Below are positions 42,204 through 54,009 of a stretch of 64,000 bases of DNA, piece by piece. The stretch covers positions 108,620,547-108,684,546 of the forward strand of contig JACSVZ010000002.1 of assembly GCA_014706295.1 (NCBI GenBank), read 5' to 3'. The notes below the pieces were generated by a model that was not told the DNA's origin, searched no databases, and saw only the letters and a program-made list of their open reading frames with translations. The stretch is from Lycocorax pyrrhopterus obiensis. Taxonomy: Eukaryota; Chordata; Aves; Passeriformes; Paradisaeidae. Made by a program: the position numbers and the translations under genes. The stretch's first letter is position 1. Every line of letters begins with the position of its first letter.

Positions 42204-43289
42204 TCATACAGTCGTTTGAAGACAATCCACTCAGCTCTAAAGAGTTGCTGGCATATACCCTGAACACATACACGCTGTTTGCCATCTCCTCTTCACCTCT
42301 CCTCTGTTCCTTGCCTTCAGCAGGAAGAAAGTTTCCCACCACAAGGACTATTTGCCTATGTATCTGAATGGTGCTTCAGGTATTATGGCTGCTCTACAGA
42401 GAGAAATAATAAAGGACTGTCAAGCTCTCTAACTGGTTAAACCAAGTTTGAAATTGAACGTGTCATACAGATACTCACTTTTCTGTGGAAAACAATTAGG
42501 TGTAAGAAAATGAGCTGTAGTCTGGTGATTGATCAAGGATATTACTGTGTGCGTATACACATGTACAAACTCCTGGAAGCACGTTTCTTGCAATTGTGTC
42601 AGCATGCAAGAACAAGGCACGGAATACAAAACGGTTTCATGACTCCACGTTCTGACCAGCTTATGCAAGTATTATTTTAATTTCGGAGTATCCACTAAAT
42701 ACAGCTTAAGACCAGTCACAGCTCAGTTCAAGTAAGAGATTTCTGAAGTTACAGCAACTTTTTTTCTGGGTGCCTACAATGCTCTGCAATACAAGGTTAG
42801 AATTTTTTTTTTTAAATGCTACATTTTCAAAAAAAGGTTGCTGGAAGAACACATTTGTACTTCTGGATGTATTAGGTTCCAAGATGAGGGAAAAAAATCA
42901 GCCCAAGCACCTTTTCCACCTCTGTTAAAGAAAAAGAAACAAAAACCTCCCCAAGAAAATCTTGGCAACAAAGCAGCAACTGATTTTTTTTAGAGGACTA
43001 TTTAGATATTAGGACTGCAACACTTGACAAATTTGCATTCATATCCTTTAGCTGTATGATTTAAGCCCTTGTTAGCTTGATTTCAGTCCTGCTTAAAACC
43101 TTTGTCAGTATGTTAGACATACAGCAGGCTAACAACTAACTGCTTTGTCAAATCCACATTTATGTGTAAGCAGTCAACATATGGATGATATGAAGGGATT
43201 TTTACCAGTTAGTTTCAGGAGGATGAAGACAGGACTAGAAAAAGGCTACGGAATTAAGCATTTTTAGAGGAAATGCACCGTACAGGTTG

Positions 43290-43428
43290 ATAGATTATAG
43301 GATATTCTGAGTTGAAAGAGACTCACAAGGATCATCAAGTCCAACTCTTAAGTGAATGGCCCATACAGGAATCAAATCCATAACCTTGGCGTTATTAGCA
43401 CCATGCTCTAACTAACTGAATTAGGCTG
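43290..43428 (-). mobile_element. tRNA-Ile-derived SINE with CR1-type tail (TguSINE1-like)
   Basis: Read on the minus strand, the head (about 43428-43357) is a diverged tRNA-Ile. It has an A-box-like TTCAGTTAGTTAGAGC, the anticodon arm GTGCTAATAACGCC with anticodon AAT, a B-box-like GATTTGATTCC and the acceptor end TGGGCCA. The remainder (about 43356-43290) is a CR1 3' end: AGTTGGACTTGATGATCC, then a pyrimidine-rich block, TTCAACTCAGAATATCCTAT. This tRNA-Ile plus CR1 build is that of TguSINE1 and its passerine relatives, mobilised by CR1 machinery in trans. Mutations in the stems and boxes show it is a dead copy and not a tRNA gene. I see no clear target-site duplication. Confidence 0.87.
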
Positions 43429-46372
43429 GTTGTTGCTTTGAAAGAAGGTCATATAAATCAGACTCAAAACAGTTCTAATACTATATGGTCAGTGAAGAAT
43501 GTTAAACTGCAGATTGCCATCTGAAAAGAACTCAAAAACGGCAAATGGGTGTAACGTAAATACACCAGACATTAACAGTTCAGTTTGTGGATGAAAGAGA
43601 AGTCCAAGCCCCTAAGAATAAACATACCTACAATCTGATCTGATAATAGGAAGAGTTTTACAATACACGATAATACTAATAAAACAGGAAAGATGGTTAC
43701 AAAATCTGTTCTTGCAAGAGTCCTGATTACATCATGAATTTAGGAGATTATAAATTATTGTCTTTACTACTTCCTCTAGTGCTTTACATTCTGTTTACCA
43801 AACAGAAATAGCGTGCAAGGAGTTTGTAGCAGGTGTTCCACTTTGCTGTGCTGCAGCAGTGTCCCACTTGGCCACCACTGGCCACACGCCAGCAGTGGGG
43901 CACCTCTACAGAGCCAATGCTCCAGCCCACAGGACAACTCCAGAGTTGAGGCACAGCTGGGGCACGTGAACGGATTCAGAATCCAGCACTATGTAACCAA
44001 AAGCTGCTGCTGCTGCTGCTTCCGAAATGTTAGTGGCTGGACAGACATTTTCCATTGCAATTACATGATGCTCTTCTAGTTTTGCATCTGTGTTCATGAA
44101 TACACTGCAACTCAGTGCCAAATTGCAACTGTTCTCACAAATATTCCTTTCTAGCCAGAGACCAAGTACTTTTAAAGCTGGTCTTGGTCAGGATCAGGCT
44201 AGTTCAGTTACTATTCTTAATTCTGGGTCCCTATTACACAAGCCCACACAAATACTTCAGCCCAGAGCCAGGAATTCCCCTTCATTTTCCATCACCTCAG
44301 CCTGTACCATCTGGTAAATAAAAATACAGAGTCTCTTGTCTTAGAGGAGCAGCTTATCTAGACATGGGTTATAACACTTTCTTGCTACGTGTCCAGCCTG
44401 TGGAACTTCGGTCTCATCCACCTTCCTGTTTCACCTGAGAGGTTTTCTTTTTCTCCTGGCTGGGCCTAAACGTTGAGATGCCTCCAGAGCATGACTTTCA
44501 ACAGCACATTCATAGCCAATAATGCAGTTCATCTCACAAAGAACCACAGGGATAGCCCCACCGTCTTGTCCTTGCAAGACTACAACAATAAGCAGTCTCT
44601 TACTGGAAGGTTTACAGAACTTAACAACCATAGAAAACCTACTGCCACCATTCAGAGCTTGAGAAGGATTTATTCTAACGCAAAGCAGGCTTTAAGACCA
44701 TATACCAGTAACTTTTTAGGAAATTAATAATGGCTTTTGTCACATAATATGTTGGTCTTGCTAACTGCACAATGAAACAGGGGAATGTTACGGGCTTTTT
44801 TAAATGGCCCAAGATCTACTCTCACAGTTAACAGCTATTCAAAAATATAATTACAAATTTCTCGTAGTCAAGTACAGCATAAAGGTTTTTTCCACTACTG
44901 GTTTTCACAGATCTCAAGATCACAAAGCTTCTACTCAAAACTTAAATGCTAAGGTATTGAACTTGCAGGGCAGTGGTGCTTAACAGGCGAACATGCATCT
45001 CTGTACGACTGCAAAACAAGAGCGAGAGAACAGTCTAAAAGTGACTTTGCTATATTTAGGAATAGCACAATCAATACAATACAAGCATCAACTCCACAAA
45101 TATAACTCGGGTTAGTCGCCAATGCCTGGAGCCAGTACATCTGCAGAGGAAAAACAGTAAATAAATAAATAAACAGTTAAAATCAGTCTGATAACATATG
45201 GGGAAAGATTCTAATAAAAGAATTCGCCAGACACAGAAGAAATGCTTTCTTTCTTTTGGGGGAATTTACCAAATCTCTACACAAGTTTAGCAATCTCTTA
45301 GCTGTTCTTCACATGTTTACTTTGATTCTGCTTTAGTTACTGTGAGACTGTTAAGCAGCCAAAAACATTAAGGTGATACCACACATGGGCACAAAATGAC
45401 AGGAAAAAAAATAGTGGCAGTCTAACAACCTCTACTGACAAAATAACTGACTTTGCAGCTCAGAGGGAAATGTTGCATTATAATCTGGATGCAATCAAAT
45501 CTCTGGTGGGTTTGTAAATCATTGCTAAGAATAATCTGTCTGGTTGTTTACACTATTTAGAAGAACACTGGTGTCGACACCCAAAGTTTCATTTCCATGT
45601 TGGCCTGAACTCTTTCTTCTGTAACTGTTGGCAGACAAAATTTTGTCATCTCTATTAGTCAGACCTTCTGGAACAGTCAAACATTGAAGTTATTAGGTCT
45701 CCACAAATCACAAGTGATAACTCCCATGTAGAAAAGGAAGAAAGAAAACATCTACCAGCAGACTGAAAAACATCCACGGAAACAGTACTGTGGGGTTTAA
45801 CATTTACTGTGTTACTGACTCCTGCATGGTATATGTGCCATTCATGATGAAAAATCCTACCAATGTACATGGCCACGAAAACAAAGGGATTTGACTACTA
45901 CAGTTTGGATGCGGGGTTGTGGGGTTTTCTGGTATTTTTTTTTTTGTTGTTCTTGTGCTTTTTCAAACTAAAAAGCACTACAGTATTAACCTCTACCAGC
46001 TAGTTTTAATGTTTGCAATTTTATCGACTGGAAGGAAAGAGAGGGGAAACAACAGTTGAAGGCATCTGTTTCCAAATGTTTGATTGGATATGGTTCAAAG
46101 AGCCTGCAGTCCAACTCTTCAAGAAGAGGTGCTCTTATTAAATAATACAAGTCCTTTGTACATGATCTTGCACCTGCTCTTTTCAGTGGAAACCACATTT
46201 ATCCGTTCTTCACTCCTCGATATTTCTGAGCCACAGCAACCAAGAGTAAGGAACCTAAAAGGTGCTCCCAAAATGCAACACACATAAATCCATTGCTGTG
46301 GGTGGTTGGGAATGACTAATTCAGTGCATTTAAAATTAGTAATTGTACTTACATGCTCCGAGTTTGTAAGGA

Positions 46373-46466
46373 CACATTTTTTTGTTGCTGCTATTACTAC
46401 ATTTAATGTGGAATCACATTTTTGTTATTGCTGCCATTACATATTAACTACATTTGATATGAAATC
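46373..46466. repeat. Diverged tandem duplication, two units of about 42 and 51 bp
   Basis: Unit 1 (46373-46414) and unit 2 (46415 to about 46465) share cacattttt, gttgctgc/ttgctgcc, attac, tacattt and atgtggaat/atatgaaat in the same order. Unit 2 has roughly 9 extra bases. The divergence indicates an old duplication. Confidence 0.75.
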
Positions 46467-49116
46467 AGCTAAACAAATATATGTACACTCCTATCTTCAT
46501 TATCTCCATTCATCCCTGGGCATTTAACTGATACTGCTATAATTTATTTCTGTATATAGATGGATGTTCTTTTATAGCCACTGGAGCTATAAACAAGCTT
46601 CAATGTTTAAGACAAAAGGCTTTTGAACGTTAGTTTTCTCTGAGTAAGATTTGGAAACCTTGCCATCTGTAGCCTCTACCTCCTCTCACTGAAGTGAACC
46701 CCTAGATCCAGGGCACTGTGTTCAAATAACCAAAAGCCACCCACATTGCTTCCTTCTATTTCTCACTTTTTGAACCACAGTAGTATAAGTAGAATACCAG
46801 AGAGAGAATACAAGTATTTCCAAGTACTCAGAAGAAGGCTCTTCTCAAGAGCCCTTATTAGAAATCCAGCTCTGCTCCCACTGGAAGAAATTACTGGGAC
46901 TTTTATCACTCCCTTGAAAAAAAAAAAGTAAAAAATTAAATCAGTGGCTAACTAAGGAAATGCTACATACTTCTGCAAAAGTTTTCCTGAGAGGCCAGTG
47001 AAGAGTTTCATCTAATCCTTCCCTGATGCTGTTTGCTTTTTCGCTTCTCTAAACATTACCCAAAAGTTCTGACTTTACCCATGCGCCATAGCCACTTTCT
47101 TCTTACAGCACAGGTAGAAGAATTTTTTCCTCCAGTGAGGAATTACCAAGGCAAACAATTGATGAGCATTTCAAATGAAGACAATCCTTGGTGAAGAATT
47201 ACCTGATAAGGGTTACTAAGCCTTGGAACAACAAAACCAATCACTCAAGACAAACTTCAGAGTTGTAGCATTTGTTAATTTTAAGCATAATTAACTTGTG
47301 AAACTCATCTGGCCTAAGAAGCCATGATACAACATGTTTTAGCATGCAACAACATGGAGTTGTGGCTGTGTACCACAAGCAGAGCCTCAATGTAAAAAGA
47401 CAACACACAAGCTTATTTTTAAATCTATTTCAGAGAAACTGTCTGAGGACATTGGTAAGAGGGTATCTGTATTCATTTTAATGGTTCCTCACATGTAAGA
47501 ACAAACTTTTAAAACAGTTTTGTTTATTTGTTCACTACAGAGAATTCCTGCAAGGGAGACTAATATTTATAACAATACTAGTCAAAATATTCAGTCTCTA
47601 TTCCCAAGATCATCCCTCCAGCTGAGGAAAGCAAGAAACAAAAAGCCCCATCTGCCAAAACCAGCCCAAATTGTTTCTATTGTTGATTTCTTTTGAAGTC
47701 AAAGATACTGAAGCCTTGGGCAAATGCTTACCAACCAGGTCCCCCATTTTAGTTTTCCAAATAGCTATCCAAACAAGGTTTTGAGCTTTATAAACAACTA
47801 AGCCTTTACAAAGAGAGTATGTTTTAAACTGATCCAACTAAATTATGAACAAGATCAAGTATGACTCAAGTGCTGCTTTTCAAAATGCAACAGCTGAAAC
47901 TTTTGATTCAGATTTGGAAGAGCAGGGCTTACTGGTGCTCAAGGGAAGGCCCCAGGCAGTAATGCTTATTTTCTCCTCCACTTTATTTTATAAGTGCATC
48001 TAAGGATCACTGTGACTGGACCAGCAACTACAGAAAACAATCAATACCCACCATCACCACACACAATGCAAACACTAGAAATATGCACGTAAATCACACA
48101 TATGATTTGGCTGTGACAAAGTGAGGGTCTCTGTTTACACGCAGTACAACTCCTATCCATCAGAGCAGCTTATGAGCACATCAGCCTTTTAAAGCTGAAA
48201 ATGTTCTTACCCTGAAGAAGTAGCCTTGTACTAAGCAAGGCAGCAGATAACTCTGCTATTGATTTGGACAGAGCAATCCTCTCAATTTGGACAGAGCATT
48301 CATATCGTGGCTTGGTTTTCAAAACTTGGGGAAGAGAAATTTAATTTTCATAGGCCTTAAACACTTACTAAGTTTCTAATTCTAGGACTCAACTTTCCTT
48401 CCCCACTCCCTTAAGAGCTTTTTCAAAATGGAAAGTATGGACTGCAAACTTCTTTTGCAGAAACTTTCTAATGGAAACACCAGCTTCCTTGCACACCCAC
48501 TCAGATGTATACAGATTGTGGCAACTTGTCACAGAGGAATTTCACAGCATCCCATACTTCTTTCACCAACTCCCTCAAACACATTAGTTAACTTTATTCT
48601 GTGCTCTTAAAATTTGTGACATTAGACACCTGAAGCTAAATGAAATACTGAAATATATTGAAGTACTGTAGTTTTGTTGAAAACTGCACATGAAAGAATT
48701 CTTCTGGCTATTTTTGGAGAACCAGAGATGGAAAGTGCGAAAGCCTGGTTTGGGGTTGCATTAAATTTTCTTTACCCTTTTTCAGATGAATTTAAGACAA
48801 TGGAAATAAGCTAGATACCTTATGAGTTCCTTCCCAGATAGGAAACTGTCAACTACTTACTGCACAGTCAGCAGGACCTGCCAGCTCCTCATTGATCCTA
48901 TTTAATTCACCACGCTATAAGAGTGTACACACTCTTCATACTTTACAATGGAAAACTTAGATTAAAAAAAAAAAAAAATCCCCCATGAGCATCCCAGCAG
49001 CAAAGAACACAGTTTAACTCAGCCACATTGGTAAAATTAGGTAGGCAGTTTTGCTACATTGCTTTTTTAGTTATTTGCCTATCAGAGCATACCTTCCTTA
49101 AAATATATTTACATTT

Positions 49117-49126
49117 CCCCCCCCCC
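49117..49126. repeat. C10 homopolymer
   Basis: Ten consecutive C, which are G in the GAREM1 transcript. Such runs are error-prone in sequencing, so the exact length is uncertain. Confidence 0.85.
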
Positions 49127-49255
49127 GAAAAGTTCAACCCCCTCACACTGAATGATTTTTATTGCTTACACACAAAGAAGTATCTGGGAGTAGTCTGTCT
49201 TCAGGTATACAGATACCTTGGAAATCAAATTGAAGTGAGATCTGATATTGGGGGG

Positions 49256-49257
49256 TG

Positions 49258-49309
<52 letters not shown>
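49256..49309. repeat. Compound (TA)n(GA)n microsatellite
   Basis: About 13 TA units followed directly by about 12 GA units, with a short GAAAG degradation at the end. The array keeps a spurious reading frame open (YIYIYI then RERERE), which explains a 173-codon frame across it. It is likely length-polymorphic. Confidence 0.95.
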
Positions 49310-49314
<5 letters not shown>

Positions 49315-52300
49315 GCTGTTATTCACACCTTGCTATGATAATATGACTTGGCAAATACAGAGGGTCAAATGCCTCCGCTCTCACCCCCCTCCACACTGTG
49401 CTGCTGTAATTGGTCACCAGCAATGTGACATAGAAAAGGTTTGTACATTCGCACTCAGCTGGCTCGTGTCCAGACAAGGCCTGGGGAAGGAGAGCTTCCC
49501 AAGAGTCCCTGCTAGACACACACAGTTGGAAGAAAGCCTGCAAGACTGAAGATTAACGATCTACAAAAAACTCTCCACCACCCAGACTGTGTTGGCCAGC
49601 TGAAAAGCTCTTCCCCAGATTTCAAACCAGTCTGTCGGACACCAGACCTGGCAGCGCCCGAGGCCAGCAGCAGCTCTGTTTCCAGGCTGCTTAGATAACA
49701 ACTGTGCAGCCAAGGGATGGACTGGGAGAAGTTATTTTAAGTTGCAATTACTAGTTCATGCGTTATCAAAAGAGCCGGATGAGCATAGTCATTGCTGCTA
49801 ATAGCTTCCTTTTCTCTTCTGAAAGAGCCACAAGGATTTTAGTCATGGCAACTAAAGGCAAAGTAAATAGCATCAGGTGAAGAGTTAGGTGCACGCTGCT
49901 GCTACCACCCCAGTGAACTCCAGTATCTCCCTTTTTTTTTTCCAGGCAGTCCCACTGAAACAGGTCTGACATGCATCTCTCTTTTTTTCTTGTAGAAGTA
50001 CTTAACCAACCTCTTTCTTACAGAGGATCCAACAAACCCACCATGTAGTGGCAGTGCTCAAGATAAAGGACTGCTCAAGCAGCCCTCTCTCTTCGGCTGA
50101 GGGCTGAGTAGCCTCAAATGCACACAGAGGGTGGCAAAGTACTTCGCACTTTCAGTCACTGAGTGGCTGGGAAAAGTGTTAGAAATGACAGCAGGAAGGA
50201 AAAGCAGCACTACTGCACGTCAGGCAAGGCAGAACTTCAGAAGGGGTTACCAGCAAGGTGATGGAGCACGAGGTATTCTCCCTTTGCTACACACAAACTA
50301 ATTCCAACATGAGAACAAACACTAACGTCAGAGCCAGTATTAAAAGTCATTGCCACGGCACAGAATATTCTTCAGCAGGCAAGGTTAAGCAGTGAAGGAC
50401 AGCCTGACCTTGCCACGAGTTCATCTGAAGTCATAAGGCTGAATGATAAGTAAGTAAGTTTTCACTTGCATGAATCCTTACACAGCTACACCTTGGCAAG
50501 GGATTTCTCTTAGATCAGTCACACAGCCATTACTAACAGCAGAGACTGATCATCATAAATTTTATGCTCCCATACTGGTGGCACCCACAGTTTAGAAACA
50601 ATGGTCCCATCAATCCTCCAGACCCACTACTGGCTACCAAATACAGTATTTTCTGACAAGTACTTACTGAAAGTAATTTTAACAGGATTTTACACACCAG
50701 CTGCAATAATTTACTACAGCCTTTCAGACTACTCTGACTTTCAGAAGTCAGACATTATGTTACTTTAGTTTATTTATCATTGAAAATTTCACATGCTCTA
50801 AAAAAGTATATATGGTACCTATCCATCACTAAGAGGGAAAGAACTGTGTGCTTTCCAGTTTTCTAAACTAGGTTCTGGAATATTTTCTTACAGTTTTGGT
50901 AACAAATTGTTGCAGAAGCTACAGTGATGTTTTGTCTTTCTCTAATACTTACATTATAATGTTCCCCACCCCACTTCCTGAGAGGAAACTCACCAAAAGG
51001 TTTCAGGATTTTAATTTTTTTTTTTAATCTGGCAAGAAGATGCTGCTCTAAGACTGTGCCACACACAAACTGGATGAGCAGCCAACTGCTGAGTGGGAGG
51101 CTCATTAAAAAGGGCCATTTGCTTGCCATATGTCTCTTTCTTCAAGACAGACTAATTCTAGTCATTAGAATTTTAACCAGAAATGCAGATTAGCAAAGCA
51201 ACTTTTTGTTAAAATGGCACCAGGAATTTTCATAAGCAGAGTATTGAGAGCCACTCGGTGCTCAGAGCAAGTTACCAGTTTGACAGGGGAGCCCTGATCC
51301 CAAAGCAGGGCTGGCAGAACGCCTCATCCTTGTCAGGCTGGTGTTTCCTGACCTCCCAGTGGGGAGCCCTTGTCCCTCCATCTCTTCCTCCTCCTGCCAT
51401 CCACTGCCACCCACGCTGCTGCTGCTATTGTCCCCTTCTTCCCCCCTCCACCAGCGCTTCCCCCTCACTCCTCTCCCTCCCTGCTACTGCCCTAACACTC
51501 CCTCAACCAGCAGGATGACTACAGGAGTATAAGAGGACAAGACCAGCCAAGCCTGTCTGCCATTAAGAAGTCCGTGCACTTTGCTCCCAGCTTAGGAAGG
51601 CAGCACAAGCACATCTGCTCCCAGCCAGCTACCTCGAACAGCTCTTGCAGACCTTTGGATCCACTAGATCCATCGGATCACTTGACACCTTTGCGTGTCT
51701 TTAACAGTGTGTGTACTGACACACCACGAGACAAACACAGGTAACCCACAGGCAGCCACAGACTTCCTGAAGTGGGACAGCGGTCAGTCAGCAGCAATCA
51801 AACTGAAAAAAAAGGAAAACAACCAATCAACTCCAACCCTTACGATTTCAAGTCCATCTCAGCCTTTTTTTAGACTCAGATAAAGTAGTTTCTCAGAGAG
51901 GAACATATGCATACTAGATCTTATTATAAATGTCAGTCTCTCTTCTATTTACATACTGTTTTAAGACACTACCAGTCTGAACTCAAATTCAGGTTTTCTG
52001 TTGATTTTATCTAGAAAGTTTGTCTAAATTCACGTGTTATGTTTCTATAGCAACTCTCCTCTTGGAAGGTTCAACAGCACTGCATAGAAAAAATCTGATA
52101 TCATGAACAGTTACAAGTACTGACCATTTCCCCCATCCAACATCCCATAGTGTCTAGTGAAGCCCAAAGCTGATTTAATATCATATAGCAACTTCATTCC
52201 TACTCAGGGTATTTCTCATCCCACATCCCAGGATATGCTGTAGCTCCTCTCCTACATGGACTCTGAGGGACACATCCTTCCCAGCAGTTGGTTCTGGTTT

Positions 52301-52834
52301 CTAAGTCACACTTGTACGGATCTATCAGCTCAGATCCATGGATCTAATGCAGTACTACTTGGTTTTTCTTCTATCTTTGGCAGTGCCATTTGTGTAGCAA
52401 ATGTCTTAATTCTCCCACATACTTTGAACCCTAGTAATTAATTTAGCAGAGACATAGTAGCTAAAGACCTGGATTATTCAAGTCACCCTGCCCGTCCATC
52501 TCAGCCCTGTTTCACTTTGTCCATCAAGCTTCACAGTGATCCCACTCGGTCTACACAGACTTTGCTTTTTGAGTCTGGAAATGAAGAGGCCCATGTGGCA
52601 TTTTATCAGAGACAGCTTTCTCCAGTCAGTACTTTCTGCTGAACACTTTCTCCTCCACAGACACATAGCTCACACTTGCCTATGCTCAAAAGGTTACTAA
52701 TTGTTAAAAAAATTAAATAAAATCTACAAACCAATTATTCTGGCAGAACACAACAAATGCACTTCCCATCATTTTGATGAAGATCTTCAGGTGTGATCTT
52801 GCATCCTACTCACACATCCCTCTCCCTTTTTGAG

Positions 52835-53003
52835 CACGTGTGCAGCCATCGTAATAAAAATGGGACCTTTCACGTGATGAGCTGGTCCACACACAGCGAA
52901 AGAAGGATCACGTGAGTGCCATGAAACAAGGCAACAATGAATAGATGCAGCCAGCTTGAATTATTTCAGCCACTCAAATGCAGCCAGCCAGCTTTGGCTG
53001 GCT
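52835..53003. promoter_or_regulatory. Candidate cis-element: three CACGTG E-boxes plus local repeats
   Basis: CACGTG occurs at 52835-52840, 52871-52876 and 52909-52914, start-to-start 36 and 38 bp apart. The second and third are each embedded in the 8-bp palindrome TCACGTGA, the kind of site bound by MITF/TFE and USF bHLH-zip factors. Just downstream is an 11-bp direct repeat ATGCAGCCAGC (52945-52955 and 52978-52988, 33 bp apart), then a perfect hairpin with arms AGCCAGCC and GGCTGGCT (52982-52989 and 52996-53003). CACGTG is CpG-containing and therefore rare in this window. A regulatory role is inferred, not shown. Confidence 0.45.
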
Positions 53004-53978
53004 ATTCCCAGTCCACTGCAATACAGAACTCATGTGAGATGAACCGGAAAGGTTAAACCAGTGACAAATATTTAAAGAGCGTGATGTGAAGGTGCCTCCC
53101 CTGAAAAACATAACCTTCTTAACACATTGATTTAAAAAGTCTTTCTTACTCTACATAGGCTATCAACCATCCAAGATGACAGCAGTATCTGTCAGTGTTG
53201 TAGATTTTGTGACAGGTGGTTCAGCAGCCTGGCGTTCTTAGTTTGAGGACATTTATGAAAGCCCTCTTACAGTGTACAATGGGTTTCCTTCTTTGCCCCT
53301 GCTCCACCCGCCTTTGGGGTCACACTGCACACTTGGGTTCAACAGAAGAGTTGAGTCTCACCTGCAGCAAAGGGAATGCATGGAAGACAGAGCTTCATGT
53401 CTGTACATAAAGCTGCGAGAAAGTAAGTACAGGCTTTCAGTTTCTCTCTGTTGCACAGGTCCTTCAGAGCAAGAAGTTAAATACCCTTGTTCTTCCTACC
53501 CAGGTAATAATGGTCACCTTTGCTATTAGTGTTAATAGCTTCCTCCCCACCACTGAAACAAGTTCATCTCTGCCAACTGAGAACAGAAAAGCTCTGCACA
53601 ACAGCCCACGACAGAGGAAACAGCCAGTTTTTCCACTTCTTTAACTTTCAAAGCTCACAGAAGTGCCTTTCCCTGACACAGCAGAATCACTGCCTTGGAT
53701 CACAGGCTAAATTAAACACACAAATTACATTCTCCATATAAACAGTTATACATGACTTAAATAGCACGGTTTTATTTTCCTATTGGCACCAATTGGTACA
53801 GTAGTTCAGTCAAAGCTTAGGACATCAATGATGTCAGTTGCTTTAATTGGCAGCACTGACGTGACCAGCTCTCGTTCCCAGACGTGAAGTGTGCTGGTTT
53901 CCATAGGGAGGATGCTGACCGAAGAATTCCTACCACACTTCCTATCAGTTGTTTTGAGCAGCAAATACTGCCTCCAGC

Positions 53979-54009
53979 AGAAAAAAAAAAGAAAAAGAAA
54001 AAAAAAAAA
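53979..54009. repeat. Polypurine (A-rich) tract
   Basis: Thirty-one purines: A runs of 10, 5 and 12 separated by single G. It explains the KKKRKRKKK and FFFFFFFFF frames on either strand. It is a simple repeat with no retroposon body visible. Confidence 0.85.

Larger units (their letters stand above)
37918..43289. other. Intron 2 stretch between a CR1 and the SINE
   Basis: Unique sequence with a short TG array and a long double A-run. No coding, RNA gene or transposon is recognised. Confidence 0.55.

Noticed and set aside
43357..43428. Functional tRNA-Ile gene
   Set aside because: The stems and A/B boxes carry mutations and the 3' side runs straight into a CR1 tail, so it is a SINE head.
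49028..49549. 173-codon plus-strand open frame, the longest in the window
   Set aside because: It is kept open by the TA/GA microsatellite (YIYIYI, RERERE), the flanks match no protein, and it is antisense to GAREM1.
52908..53003. CRISPR-like or phage-like repeat structure
   Set aside because: The short direct repeats and hairpin occur only twice, in a vertebrate intron. A CRISPR reading is not reasonable.
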